Of a DNA stretch of 64,000 bases, positions 10,901 to 23,182 are shown piece after piece. Source of the DNA: Jaltomata sinuosa (Eukaryota > Streptophyta > Magnoliopsida > Solanales > Solanaceae); NCBI GenBank assembly GCA_003996215.1, contig QJPP01003513.1:469982-533981 (forward strand). Reading direction: 5' to 3'. The position numbers and the translations under genes are program-made. The notes under the pieces were generated by a model that worked only from the letters and a program-made list of their open reading frames with translations, ran no database searches and was not told where the DNA came from. Position 1 is the stretch's first letter. Each line of letters begins with the position of its first letter.

Positions 10901-13900
10901 AATATACTAGGAATATCCTCTTCTTCACGAGGGTATTCATGTTTACACCAAAAATAGAAAAGAACCAAACAGTTCAGCTTCATCTTCTCCATGGAGCAAC
11001 TCTTGTTTTCAAAGCATCTCTAGTTCCTTTCCAGCTAAATAGTCCACCAAATGACAGCAAATGCTCACAGGAGAGTGAATACCATTGACAAACTGAAAGT
11101 AAGAGGGGAAATAGCTACAGAACCAGAAGAGGTGGGCAAGGAGATTGTATCCTACTATGAGAACCTATACTAGGAAAGTGAAAACTGGAGAACATACCTT
11201 CAAATGAGGGACTGTCCCAGAGTTGGGGAGGATGATAACATAGCCTTGATGGCCAGATTTGAAGAGCATGAAATTCTGGCCAGCATTACAGCATGTGCAG
11301 GAGACAAAGCACCTGGTCTTGATGGTTTCTCTAGGCATTTTTCAAAGAATGTTGGATGATTATTAAGTCTGATTTGGTTGCAGCCATACAGAACTTCCAT
11401 GAGGAAGGTGTTTTCGAGAAAAGTTTCAATGCTACTTTTGTGGCATTAATTCCAAAGAAGGTGGGAGCAGTGGAGCTGAATAATTTCAGACCAATCAGTC
11501 TGGTAGGAGGGGTGTACAAGATAATATCTAAACTGTTGGCTGAAAGACTGAAGAAAGTAATACACAACTTGGTAAACATGCAACAAATGGCATTTATAAA
11601 GGGGAGACAAATCATGGATGCAATTCTAATTGCAAATGAATGTGTAGATTCTAGACATAGGAGCAAACTTCCAGGGATAATATGCAAACTTGACATTCAA
11701 AAGGCCTATGATCATCTAAATTGGGGATTCCTTATTCATATATTAGAGTATGGGGTTTGGAGCCAGATGGATCAAATGGATCAGATACTGCATCAGTACT
11801 GTGAGATTCTCAGTCTTGATTAACAATCTTGGTTAACAGGACACCTAATGGCTTCTTTCCCTCTTACAGGGGTCTGAGGCAGGGTGATCCTTTATCCCTT
11901 TTTTTGTTTATTCTAGCAATGGAAGGACTGAAAAACTTACTGCACACAGCCAAAGAAAAGGAGTGGATTAGAGGCTTCAAGACAGGGAATGAGAACAGCT
12001 TGGAAATTACTCATCTGCATAACAGGACACCTAATGGCTTCTTTCCCTCTTACAGGGGTCTGAGGCAAGGGAATCCTTTATCCCCTTTTTTGTTTATTCT
12101 AGCAATGGAAGGACTGAGTAACTTACTGCACACAACCAAAGAAAAAAAGTGGATTAGAGGCTTCAAGACAGGGAATGAGAATAGCTTGGAAATTACTCAT
12201 CTGCAATATGCATATGATACTTTGATCTTTTGTGAAGCAGTGGAGGAGCACATGATGATACTGAGGGCTATTTTTGTTAAATTTGAGGTTGTATCAGGAT
12301 TGCACATTAATTGGAGCAAAAGTTTTATATACCCCATCAATGTAGTTGCAGAGCTAGGCAATGCAACAAAGGTAGGGGCCATGGTGGGGGAACTTCCAAC
12401 TACTTATTTGGGCATGCCTTTGGGGGCCAAAAGCTAGTCCATAGGTATATGGAATGGGGTGCTGGAGAAATGTGAGAATAGACTGACAAGCTGGAAGAGT
12501 CAGTATTTATCAAGAGGGGGCAGACTCACCTTGGCCAACATTATCCTAGACTCCCTACCTGCTTACATGATGGTCAACTTCCCAGCCCCAGCAGATGTCA
12601 TTAAAAGAATAGACATGATCAGGAGAAATTTTTTCTGGAAAGGCACTGGGGACAAGAACAAGTTTCACTTGGTAAAATGGGAAGAGATGATTGTGAGCAA
12701 GAAAGAAGGAGGAGTGGGGATGAGAAACATGAAGTTGCAGAACCAAAGCTTAATGATGAAGTGGCTATGGAAATTTGGCAATGAGGAAAACATGTTATGG
12801 AAGCAGGTGATTATTGATATGTATGGAATGGAAGACAATTGGATAACAAATATGGTTGCCATACCATACAGTTGCATAGTTTGGAGGGCCATTAGAAACT
12901 TATGGCCAATGATGAAGGCAAAGATAAACTATAAAGTAGGAAATGGGGCAAAGGTTTCCTTCTGGACTGATAACTGGATTGGACAGACTTCTTTGAAGTT
13001 ACAATTTCCAGACCTTTACAACTTGTGCCTCCAACAACAGGGTACTGTGACTGAGATGTGGACAGGGCAAGGGTGGAATTTAAACTTCAAAAGGAACCTA
13101 AATGACTGGGAAGTGGGCAGAGTGGCTGCTCTTCTCAACACTCTGGCAACTTTCACCAACCTATCTGCAGAAAGGGATAAAATGGCATGGAAGAAAGAGG
13201 GAGCAGGTATGTTCTCTGTTAACTCAGCCTACAAGGATCTGAACAGATCTAACTTCAGGGAGGAGGATTAGCCTTGGAAGATGATATGGAAGACCAAAAT
13301 ACCATACAAGGTGAACTGCTTCACCTGGCTTTTGGCAAAGGAATCAGTGCTGACACATGAAAACCTTAACAAAAGAGGTTTCCAACTTTGTTCAAGATGT
13401 TTTCTGTGTGGAGAACAAGTGGAGACAATTAACCATCTTTTCTTACACTGCAAATGGACAGAGCAGTTGTAGAGAATGTTCATATGTTTCAAGGAAAATC
13501 CAATGGGTGAAACCAGGGAGCATCAAAGGTGTCCTAAAAAGTTGGAACAAAGATGGTAATGTAGGTACTAAGGAGGAAAGATGGAAGATTGTCCCAGCTT
13601 GTATATGGTGGACAGTATGGAAGGAAAGAAATCAGAGGTGCTTTGAAGATGAGAAGAATGGCCTACATAAGTTTAAAATGAATTGTCTTTCCTTGTATTA
13701 TTTTTGGTGTAAACAGAATGTCTTAGCCCCAGCAGAAGATATTTTTGATGTGTTAGATTACTTGTAAAAGATTAGCTGTGATTAGGGGGCAAGATATGTA
13801 GTTTGTAATACTTTTGAAGGGGAACTACATTTTTTGGATGTAGTACACCTGTGAATATATAGATTAACTGTTGCCATCTTCAAAAAATAAATAGTCCACC

Positions 13901-16900
13901 AAATGCAAACTGGGACAATCTTCAATCTCTCCCTGTGCCCTGACTGATTTCCATCCCTGTTCCGACAAGCCAAAGCTTCTTTTATATTCCTTGGCATAGT
14001 CCAACTGATGCCTCTTATGTTGATGAAAATCTGCCACAGTTTCACAGTCTCTCTACAGTGTAGAAAGAGATGATTTATTGTCTCTACCTCACATTCACAA
14101 AAAGAGCACCCAGGGCATAATTGGATTCCCCTCTTCATAAGATTATCCTGTGTAAGAGCAGAGTAGTCTGTCTAGCTAAAAGCCATGTGAAGCAGGCCAC
14201 CTTAAAAGGCACCTTCAGTTTCCATATCATCTTCCAAGGCCAAGTGCTAAGTTGAGTGTGTGTCCTTTGAGAATTTCTGTAGGCTGATCCAACCGTGAAT
14301 CTCCCCTGTTTGTCTGGAGTCCAAATTAGTTTGTCTTCGCTGTTGTTGAGGCCCTTTGCATTGCTCTTGAATTTTTAAACATTCAAGCCTACTCACCTCC
14401 CAGTCATTTAAAGGTCTCCTGAATCTGAAGTTCCAAGCCTGCTCATCTCTTTGACAGTATCCATTTTCTGCAGACTCAAAGTGAGTAGATCAAGAAAACT
14501 GTCTTTGAGTGTTCCCTGTCCCACCCACCATTCCTCCCAGAACAAGGGTTTTCCCCTATCTCCTACCTTGATTCTGCAGTCATTATAAGTTTAGGCCACA
14601 AATTTCTGATTGATCTCCACACTCCAGTCCCATAAGGTTGTGTTGCTACCTTAGTGATCCACCTATTTTCCATCCCATATCTAGTCTTTATGGTATCCTT
14701 CCAAAGCGATTGTTCTTGAGCGGAAGACCTCCAGAGCCATTTCATTAGCAGACCGTGATTCTGCAACTTTAGATTTCTTGTCTCTAGTCTCCCTTCTTTC
14801 TTGCTAGTTGTCACTTGATCCCACTTACCAAGTGAAACTTGTGATTGTTAGGATCACAATTTCCTTCCCATAGGAAATTTCTTCTGATGGTATCCAATCT
14901 GTCTCTTACACTTGCTGGCATAGGAAACACATACATCATGTAGGTGAACAAGGTTTCTAGAACACTGTTGATGAGGGTTACTCTACCACCCAAGGATAAG
15001 TACTGGATTTTCCAGCTGACAAGTTTCTTTTCACATTTCTCCAACACATTGTTCCAGATAGCCTTTGATTTACTCTTATCTCCCAAAGGCATACCAAGAT
15101 ACACTGTAGGCAGTTCTCCAACTTTCCCTCCCAGGATAATTGCCAAACTGTCTATCCTAGTTACCTCATTAACTGGGTAGATAAAGCTTTTACCCCAATT
15201 AATGTGAAGACCTGAAGTTGCTTAAAAAAACTAGTATAACTCTTAAATACTTCAGTTGGTAGCTGTCTGGATCACACTTCACAGAATATAAGGGTATCAT
15301 CAGCATATTGAAGATGGGAAATGGCTAAACCTCGTCTATCGTCCATGTTTGCATTGAAGCCCCTTATCCAGCTGTTTGTTTGATTACTCCAAAGTTCTTG
15401 TAGGCCACTTGTGTATTTAAATAATGGAAAGTTTTCTATGATTGATGTTCCAAAGTATTATGATGAATCAAGCTGGAGTTATTTAAGTAAATGCTGATAA
15501 TACGCCCTTGTCTTAAAAAGTATTGCTTTCCCTTAGGGTTGTGTTCATTCATGAGATCTTTTTTCTGTGGTGTACTTTTGCCTCTCGTGATTATCCATGA
15601 TTGAGGTAGTGGTATGATAAATTGTGCTCTGTGCTAAATCTTGTTTCATTCATCTAGTTGTTTAAATCTAGATTTTATCATCAAATGTAGGTCGGCTTTT
15701 CAAAAAGATAGAATTGAGTGAATCCATTAGATATGCTTCTGGTGATCGCATTGAAAGGTGGCTTAATGCTTTGCTCTGTTTGGATGTTACAAATAGTATC
15801 CCAAGTATCAGACGGTAAATCTTCTTTGGCTTAACCTAGTTCCTGTGGAAGTCAACCATGCTTTATCTCCAGTTACAATTCTCTTTTCTTCAATCAGGTT
15901 ACCCCAACCGGGTGATTGTGATCTCTACTATGTTAACCGGGACACACTTTTCTCTTATCATAAAGACAGTGAGTTATTTTTGCAGGTAAATCACCTTTGC
16001 TTTTGAAGTACTATTATTCTTTAGGCTGATTTTTACTTGGTCAACTTTGATATATTGTGATCCTTTTGCTTTGAAACATTTGCAGCGAATGATGGCCCTC
16101 TATGTTGCTTCTCATTACAAAAATTCTCCAAATGATTTACAACTGATGGCTGATGCTCCAGCTCACCACTTGTTTGTGCTGCTAGGTATAATTAAACCAG
16201 CTGATGCTTCTCATTAGAACACGATAACTAAATTGCGCACTTCGTAAATGCAAGAGTGCCTAACTAATTGTTCTCACAGGTCCTGTTGATGAGTCAGAAA
16301 ATCGTCTTCCTGATATTCTCTGTGTCATCCAGGTTAGTGGTCTTGTCTGTAGCTGTTATGCAAATGTTCTCCTTAGATACATTTGTTAGAAATCTTCTGA
16401 CCGAGCACGATATTGACTTGCTACTATTAGTTTCAGTATTCTTCTTTGCATTACTTTTATCTGGTGTTCCGATTGGCTTGTGCCTAGAATTACAGTAGTT
16501 CCTCCTCTTATATGCAGCTTTCTTTCTTGCGCTAGTACGTTAGTGATAAAAAACTTGAAAAACCTCTCAAAACTCCTGGTAACTAATATGCGATTGTCTT
16601 TCTATTTGTGGAAGATTTTGGTCCTAAAATACGAAATAACAACTAAAACTGGCTCAGGTTAGTTTTGTCTTCAAATAATGTCATCATTATGTTGAAAACA
16701 TCAGTTAGTAATTTGTGTGTTGTATCCATAGCATATTCTACTCTATTCTGCTGTAGAGCTTTCGAAAGACAAGTTAGCTCAATTCCTCGTACTTGGCCAT
16801 GTGTGTTCTTTTTGTCTGGTTAGATTTTGTTTGGTATCTGCAGATCATCTAATGTATTTTGGTTGGAAATTTCATCTGTATGGAAAATTGGTCACAATGT

Positions 16901-19900
16901 TAATTTTTGTTTTCTTCCCCTGAATGATGAGAGCTGATCATGTTTCTCTTTGTTGCCACTTATTGATCCTCATCTTCTGCTCCGTGGCTGATTCTGCCTC
17001 TTTTTGGAGGGAGTGCATGTACTAATGCATTCTCTTTCAGTGTTTCTCATGGACTTCATAGACAGCATATTCATGCATCATCAGAGGTTGCACTTTTTCT
17101 TAAATTGGATTGTTACAGGTCTAAATGGTGCTAGGTGTTTAATGAGAATTCATAAAGCCGACCTCAACTAGCTTGGGATCGATGCAATGTAGTAGTAGTT
17201 TATTTTTTGATAAGCCAATAATTTAAAGTTGATTCCGTAAGTTCTTTCTGATACGGACAGTACACTTTTGCCTCAACCCTGGACAATGGTATTGTCTGTG
17301 TTATCTCTCTCATGATATCATAACCCTTATTGGTCTAGAGAAATGAACTTTCAAGATTTACTTGATAGAAATTTACTTGTTCTTTCTGCTCTTTTTCTAG
17401 TTTCATTCAGTTCTTCTGAGAATTAAATAGACGGTACTTCATTTATTTCAGACATTTACTTGGAATCAAAGACATTAAGAGTTTCTGAACTATCTCTTAA
17501 TTTGACTTAAACACACAGGTCTCCCTGGAAGGTCAGATTTCTCAGGAGTCTGCTAAAAGAGCTTTGAGCCAAGGTCGCCAGCCCTTTGGAGATCAGATAC
17601 CTTGGAAGTTCTCTCAGCAGTTTGCTGATGATGTATTCCCAAGCCTTTCAGGTGCCCGCGTCGTACGCATTGCTACACATCCAAGTGCTATGAGGGTAAT
17701 GCTTACCAATTCAAAAAATCTAGTAAAAGAATTTCTGAGAACTCCCTTTAGGTTTGTCTTTGTCATATTGATCTCCTTCATGGTTTAAGACGATATGGTG
17801 ACCTCCTTGATTTGCCTTAAAAGAAAATAGTTTGGTATTGGAAAGAAATGAGCCCGGATGGAGTGCAGTGGATATAAAGGACTTGCAAAGCCAATCCCGA
17901 CTAGCTTGGAACTGAGGGAATTGATTGATTGAATGAGACTGGGTTTAAGCAATGAAATTTCTAAAATATCTTGCAACATCCTTTGATGCATTAATTGTGA
18001 AATTGTGGGTAATCTTTTCAAATTATAATAAGATATAGATATAAAGTCCTTCCATATCATTGATTTGAAACAAATTAGTTCATGGAAATTCATTGGAGAT
18101 TTGCAATACAAAAGATTAGCACTATTAATCAAAGCTGGAAAAAGACACATTTAGATTATCTCAGGAATCTTGTCATCTTAATCTAATCTCCATTGAAAAA
18201 AAATTCAAACCGAGGGCGGTCTGCGTATCCTACAACAATGGAGGTTTATGTTTAAAAGCAGAGATGTAAGGAGGTTTTTGAAAAATTTCCAACTGCTTAT
18301 TTCCTTACTTTATCAGCATGTCTTACCATGTCTCACTGTGCTATTGCAGCTTGGATATGGTTCTGCTGCCGTTGAACTCCTAACCAGGTAGCTTCAAATT
18401 TCCCTGCAATTCTCACATCCTTCAGTTTTCAATATGATTTGACTGTTGATCACATTTGGCTTTCTATAATTTGTGAATGATTAAGCTACTCCATAGGCCG
18501 TTGTTTATATACCTAGGTTTTTTCTGACCTACAATATATTTGGGTTTTGCTTATATATCTAGGATTAGCACCATCCTCATTTTATGTTTGTCCCAAACTT
18601 ATAATTATGTCAATTTAGTCCAAAACCATTTTTTTTGTAGACAACTCAGCGTCTGGAAGCTGCTAACATAAAAACACTCTCTCTCCCTCATGCTATCAAC
18701 ACAGCTTCTGGATAGCAAGAAGCCCTTTTCTCCCACATATTTAACTAAAAAGAGTAATCTCTTTGTTTGGGTATGATTACCACTGTGAATCCTGAATATG
18801 ACCTTGATGGCCTCTGAACAACACACCTTTACCTACCCAAATGATGTGAAATGACTGCTCACTATAATCTCAAATGAGGATAATTATAGGGTACTACTTA
18901 ATCAAGAATGCTTTTCCTGGATGAAGATTCAAAAGTGGATTAGCAGGTCTTAAGAAACCTTAAAGAGTATGTAGTGAGGCGGTGACTGTTCCAGTGGTGG
19001 ATCTTAGTGTAGTATATATGAAAAGTAGTTATGAAAGAATTCTTTTTCTTGGTGTTGATTGTTGGTGATGATATGAAAGGGTTGTGCACTTGTTGACTTC
19101 TTCCTTTTACACTTGCAAATCTGCATAGTGTGGATTCCTTTCACTTGTGAATCTGCATATTTATTATGTATCATGGCTTTTAGGTTTTCATTTCTAGATT
19201 TCTATCTTTTCACCAGGTATGTTCATAGGTTTTCTGTAATGCATTTGTTAAATTGTGAAAGATTTAAAGATGTGACGTTCTTCAATGTGTTAAGTGTGAA
19301 GTACATATTATGCTTCTTCTACTGAATGGGTTTAATCCATCTATATCAAATGACATAATCACAGTTAACGCATGTCTTTCCTACACGAATCTTTGAGGCA
19401 GAATAAGTTAGTTTACTGCTAATAGGTACTTTGAGGGCCAGTTTACGCAATTATCCGAAGTAGAGACAGAAGATACGTCGGAGACTCCTCAAGTCCATGT
19501 AACTGAAGCTGCAGAGGAGGTAATCTTATTTGATCAACTTTGCAGTTTTTACTTTAGGTTATTGGTTTCCCTTTTATCATTTGGGTGCCTAAAATTGCAA
19601 AATAGTTCTATCATTGTACTTTTCTTAAGAGTGTTAAATCATAATACTATTTCTCATTGGATATCTGTGTTTCCTTCATATTGATGTGGTTTGTCTGCAG
19701 ACCGCTGTCTAGTGCATATATTGTGTTAAGGCCTTCTGAATTGACTATTAACTGTAATTATGGAAAATGGGATTGTTGAAAAATCAAGAAAGACTTCTAT
19801 CTGAGATTAGAACATTTGTTTGCTTTTTGTTACTGAATTCAAACTACCTTTCCTTGCAGGTCTCTTTGCTTGAGGAAAATATAAGACCAAGAACAGATCT

Positions 19901-22900
19901 TCCTCCGTTGCTTGTTCCTTTACGTGAAAGAAGACCTGAAAGGCTCCATTACCTGGGGGTCTCATTTGGGCTTACATTGGATCTCTTCCGCTTTTGGAGA
20001 AAACATAAGTTTGCTCCATTTTTCATAGGCAATGCCCCGGTAAGTCTCGGAGTCCTCTGTTCCTTAAATTCGTTTTAGATGTTTGCAGTTGAGGATTAAT
20101 TGTGATCAACATGTGATTGGATGAATCAGAATAGCGTAACTGGCGAGTACACATGCATGGTCTTGAAGGCATTGAAAAATGATGACGTTGAAGTTGCTGC
20201 GTCAGATGAGTGGGGCTTTTATGGTCCCTTCTACCAAGGTCATAAGTTCTTTTTGTTCTTCTCGATTTTTTTAGCTTATCATTGGAAGGAACTGGAAGGA
20301 GATTGGAAGGTCTTTAACCGTGATTAAGAGGAACACAAATTTTACGATTTCCTAAAAACGGACAAACATATATATATATATATATATATATATTCCTTTC
20401 TCAAAAGAAAATATATGTTTGTCAGTTTTTCTACATTGTTAAGAGAGTAGTAGTGACTTCATATTACAATTTACAAGCAACTTTTGGAATTATGAAAAAT
20501 TTCATCGAGGAGGTGAAAAATGTCCTCCGCATTCCGGTCCAAAATTTGGAGAAGACAGACACAAGTTTCATATGTTGCCCTCTCACTTTCTTATCTCCCT
20601 CCCTTTGTATCTGCAGCCCAGCAATCTAACAAGTTGCAGTTCTTGTAGTAGCTTGTATTTATTCTATTACATTTTTCTTTAATTTTAGAATTGTCTTCTA
20701 TTCCTATTTCGATATATTGATGTTGTCTATAACGTTCTCAGAATACAAGGGAAGGTTAGTCGAACTGTTGGGTTCTACCTACCGGAAGATGAACTACAAG
20801 CTTGCTATGAGGTAAAACTGTATATTTTTGGTGGTTAGTTAATATGTATGTCTCTTTACATATGCTTATGATGTCCATAATCTTGCAGTGTCTTTGATCC
20901 AAAGATCAACTTTGTGGAGCAGGACCCTGCTTCTTCTGCTTCAAGTGAATTGTTAAACTCCATTGTTCTGAAACCTCATGAGATGAAGAGGCTTGAAGCT
21001 TACTCAAATAGCCTTATTGACTATCCCTTGGTAAGTTCTGAGTTGATAATTAGTGAGGAAATATGTTAATACTAAGTAGTGAAGCAAGATCTCTTGTGAT
21101 ACAACTTTTACTTGTCGAAATGGGTAAGTGGACAGACGTTCTATATCAACAGTTTATTAAGAAGAAAAAGGCTCAGAGTGCTTTGAGCCTACTCAAATAA
21201 CCTTTTATTGACTACTGGTTAGATCTCAATTAGTGATGAGAGTGAAAATATGTTATCCGGAGTAGTGATACAAGATTTTTGTTGGTGCTACTATCAAGTT
21301 ATGCTAGATGTGTGTTTCAAGATCAACAGTAGTATGGAGCTTGTACTTGAGACAAACATTGTGGTAAACATGCCTGAACAACTTGAACACTGAAAAGAGC
21401 TTTAATTTGTGAATATTTTCCAATTTCAAGCATCATAATCAACTGGAGTTCACTTTTATGCAAATCCGGTGGATGATTTGTAAACTCCTCCTGATACCAT
21501 TTGCTCTTAAGAAATGTTGGTATATGGTTCAAATGTGGATGAAAAACTCATATTGGTTCACATTACTTTTGACACAAGAAAATGGTTCTAGTGTAGATGA
21601 GAAACTCATATTCGAACGTATTACTTTTGACAAACAAGGAAATTCTGAACTTAAAATGACAAGTGAAATATTTCAGTTATATTCCTTTATAAATAACAGG
21701 GGCATGATTTTCCTCTTCTTTGTCTGTTTGTGTCTAGGTCTTCAGTTATAAAGGTTGAAGTTTTATTTGATACATGGGAAGAAAATCCAATAATTAGACA
21801 TTTGATATCTAATGATTTTTAGTTAAGTGGCTTGTTCTCCGGTTCCTAGAATTAGAAAGACTGATAATAGGCAAGGGGAAAGAACTGAAGGGATAAAAAG
21901 GATGTGTTCAACAACAAACCCTTCAAATGTGACCGATATTTGGTGTGTGGACACCATTCTGTTATTTCCTAGTGCAAGCGTTGTTTTAAGTATCTCAAGA
22001 GTGCCTTACATTTGTTTTTTGTTTATTTTCCATGTTAATTATTTGCATGAGCTTTTTTTCACAGATTCGAGACGTTGCTCAAAAACTTGCGCGTGAGTAC
22101 TTTTTGGAGCAGTTTCCAGTTTCGCTTTCATATGCCCAGGCTTCCCTATTGCTTTGCTATGGCCTGCAACACAAAGACATCCCTGAAATAGAGGTTTGCT
22201 GTCTTTGCTAGTCTTTATTTTGAATAGGTTATTCCGTACTATCAGGCTTTGTGCAGTTAAATACCCTTCTTCTTTTTTTTGTTAAACGCCGCTAATTATA
22301 CTTCACATCCAGACTAAATAAGATATGTCATTCAATAAACTCCAGTGCTTCGAGTTCACTCTTTTCAGTTTTTATTTGACAGGGAGAAATGAATTTGGAA
22401 AGGCAGCAGATATTGTCCTTGTTCATGAAAGTCATGAAGAGGCTTTCCAAATACCTGCATAATCTAAAATCAAAAGAATTTAAATCAAGTGTATCTCGGC
22501 TTAAAGCGGTAAGTAGATGAGTTGTTTAATTCACTTTCCCAAACATCCTATGCTAAGACAAGGAGAAACTAAAAAAGTGAAACATATCTGCATGCATCGT
22601 CATGCTATGTGTCAATTAAGTCAACACAGAGAAATATTGTAGCGCTTCTCGTGTTAGTTTGTCTCAAGATATGAACAATTTAGTTCCATCAAAGAGCATT
22701 TGAGGCACTGTCACTGCTTATCTTCTGTTCACATCTATTTTCGCTGAAGATTAACGGAGACACTTTTTCCTTGTTTTCAGATTAAGTTAGAACCACATCC
22801 TATATCTCTTGATGAAGATCTCAACGATGCTGCAAAGAGAGTCCAGGTTTGAATTTGCTTGCTCTTTTCTCTGCAAGTTTTCTCCCGTTTGGAAAAATAT

Positions 22901-23182
22901 CTACTTACCTAAGATCATATCTAGGATGAAATGAAAGCCAAGACGACGGAAGGTTTGTTGGACCCAGAGCTATTTCAGCAATTCGCTATAGTAGACAGAG
23001 AGGCCGATTTTGAAAATGCTCTCCAGAATGGCGGTGGGAAGATAAGTTCTAGTGGTGTAGTTAGTATAAAATCCAACAAAAGCAAGTTGGAGAAGCGTTC
23101 CAAGCCGGAGACAGAAAACAGCGACAAGAAAAGATACAAAAGCAACTCCGGATCCAAATCACATAAGAAGAGGAAGGGTTAA
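4943..23182 (+). CDS. NAT10: RNA cytidine acetyltransferase (NAT10/Kre33/TmcA family), complete, 26 exons
   Basis: ATP-dependent enzyme that makes N4-acetylcytidine in 18S rRNA and tRNA and assists small-subunit assembly in the nucleolus. Exons read from splice sites and conserved frame: 4943-5047, 5138-5229, 6422-6593, 6723-6845, 7070-7243, 7484-7594, 8802-8935, 9019-9112, 9390-9488, 9890-10026, 10230-10324, 15691-15814, 15898-15985, 16086-16185, 16280-16332, 17519-17695, 18350-18387, 19426-19519, 19860-20039, 20130-20238, 20742-20811, 20889-21030, 22065-22193, 22383-22508, 22781-22846, 22925-23182. They total 3090 nt (1029 residues plus stop) with all phases agreeing, close to the 1025-1030 residues usual for the family. 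Domains in order: N-terminal TmcA domain (MRKKVDERIRTLIENG), RecD-like helicase with Walker A GRGKSAA (about 286-292) and Walker B VVDEAAAIP (about 385-393), GNAT acetyl-CoA motif RLGYGSAA (about 626-633), a tRNA-binding region, and a Lys/Ser-rich tail that suits nucleolar localisation. Intron 1 is GC-AG. Intron 11 (10325-15690) carries nested LINEs. Confidence 0.95.
5048..5137 (+). other. Noncanonical GC-AG intron 1 of NAT10
   Basis: The exon ends CGTGACCAG and the next bases are GCAACT. The intron ends AATTTAG before ATTGTTAATCTGCAC. This junction gives the conserved peptide DKSRDQ-IVNLHYMLSKAVV. No GT donor nearby restores that reading, so a GC donor with an otherwise good consensus (CAG|GCAA) is the simplest model. 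The intron is 90 nt. Confidence 0.8.
5255..5939. mobile_element. MITE in NAT10 intron 2, interrupted by a nested Stowaway-like MITE
   Basis: The left end reads TTTGTTTGGATAGTTGTTA and the right end TAACAACCATCTAAACAAGC, which are inverted repeats with a few mismatches. Internal text repeats the same words (GTTTGGATAGATTGTATTG near 5588). The element is split by the Stowaway-like copy at 5278-5537, so it is the older of the two. Confidence 0.5.
5278..5537. mobile_element. Stowaway-like MITE nested in another MITE
   Basis: It starts CTCCTTCTGTCTCAATTTAT and ends ATAAATTTGAGCCGAGGGAC, an inverted pair close to the Stowaway end CTCCCTCCGT. It is flanked by TA dinucleotides (5276-5277 and 5538-5539), the usual Stowaway target. 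It is entirely intronic. Confidence 0.65.
7883..7984 (+). repeat. 51-bp tandem duplication in NAT10 intron 6
   Basis: GCAGTTAATAGGGGGACAAA begins at 7883 and again at 7934. The two 51-bp units differ at only a few positions. No coding role is expected, because it lies between exons 6 and 7. Confidence 0.7.
10837..10916 (+). repeat. 40-bp tandem duplication in the tail of the minus-strand LINE
   Basis: CTCCTATGGACTCATAAATA begins at 10838 and again at 10878. The two 40-bp units are virtually identical. They lie inside the older LINE near its 3' end. Confidence 0.7.
11036..11053 (+). repeat. Target-site duplication, left copy, of the plus-strand LINE
   Basis: TAAATAGTCCACCAAATG occurs here and at 13888-13905, directly flanking the plus-strand LINE. 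Read on the minus strand it is part of the WWTI coding text of the older LINE. This shows that the plus-strand LINE inserted into it. Confidence 0.9.
11166..13767 (+). pseudogene. Broken LINE reverse-transcriptase ORF
   Basis: The frame is readable from about 11170. It breaks by a shift near 11822, by stops at 12435-12437 and 13269-13271, and by another shift near 13466-13490. It ends at 13767. The catalytic box reads QYAYDTLIFC, so the first aspartate of the usual YADD box is replaced by tyrosine. The older LINE next to it keeps YADD. With a lost metal-binding residue and four frame breaks the enzyme cannot be active. Confidence 0.85.
11834..12205 (+). repeat. 186-bp in-frame tandem duplication inside the LINE RT
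   Basis: Units 11834-12019 and 12020-12205 both encode NRTPNGFFPSYRGLRQG through GFKTGNENSLEITHL. The unit is 62 codons, so the frame is kept. About eight substitutions separate the copies by eye, so the duplication is not recent, or one copy came from a related element. Confidence 0.85.
13888..13905 (+). repeat. Target-site duplication, right copy, of the plus-strand LINE
   Basis: Identical to 11036-11053. The older minus-strand LINE resumes immediately to the right. Confidence 0.9.
14563..15146 (-). pseudogene. Reverse-transcriptase fragment of the minus-strand LINE
   Basis: Two adjoining open stretches (15146-14811 and 14814-14563) encode the RT thumb and connection region: GELPTVYLGMPLGDKSK, SWKIQYLSLGGRVTLINSVL, RRNFLWEG, then LKLQNHGLLMKWLWR and IRNLWPK. 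A frame change separates the two parts near 14812. The family is the L1-type plant LINE polyprotein, here broken and not expected to make a working enzyme. Confidence 0.75.
20368..20393. repeat. (TA)n microsatellite in NAT10 intron 20
   Basis: About twelve uninterrupted TA units between exons 20 and 21. A likely length polymorphism. Confidence 0.9.

Larger units (their letters stand above)
11054..13887 (+). mobile_element. Plus-strand LINE (L1 type), 5'-truncated, nested in the older LINE
   Basis: It is bounded by an 18-bp target duplication and ends with CTTCAAAAAA, a short A tail. Its content in order is: text just before the RT domain, RT fingers and palm (PISLVGGVYKIISKLLAERL, AFIKGRQIMDAI), a duplicated RGLRQGDPLS block, the altered active-site box, the thumb (YLGMPLGAKS, WKSQYLSRGGRLTLANIILD), and a C-terminal zinc-binding region (CSRCFLCGEQVETINHLFLH). 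No endonuclease domain is present. It is transcribed in the same direction as the host NAT10 gene. Confidence 0.85.
10740..15420 (-). mobile_element. Older minus-strand LINE in NAT10 intron 11, split by a second LINE
   Basis: Read on the minus strand, reverse-transcriptase text runs from about 15411 (a GLQELW...WIRGFN region, then an intact YADD box near 15295-15300). It continues through VGELPTVYLGMPLGDKSK (about 15120) and WKIQYLSLGGRVTLINSVLE to a zinc-binding tail (CPGCSFCECEVETINHLFLH, about 14113). It reaches CIWWTI at the insertion point (13888-13905) and resumes at 11053 down to about 10740 with the same WWTI words and the LYYFW-like end. It is 5'-truncated, with no endonuclease seen. 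Several frames and stop codons show that it is dead. The 3' end near 10740 resembles the tail of the plus-strand LINE. Confidence 0.75.

Noticed and set aside
11331..11696. Antisense open frame of 121 codons over the LINE
   Set aside because: It is the reverse shadow of the RT coding text, with no domain of its own.
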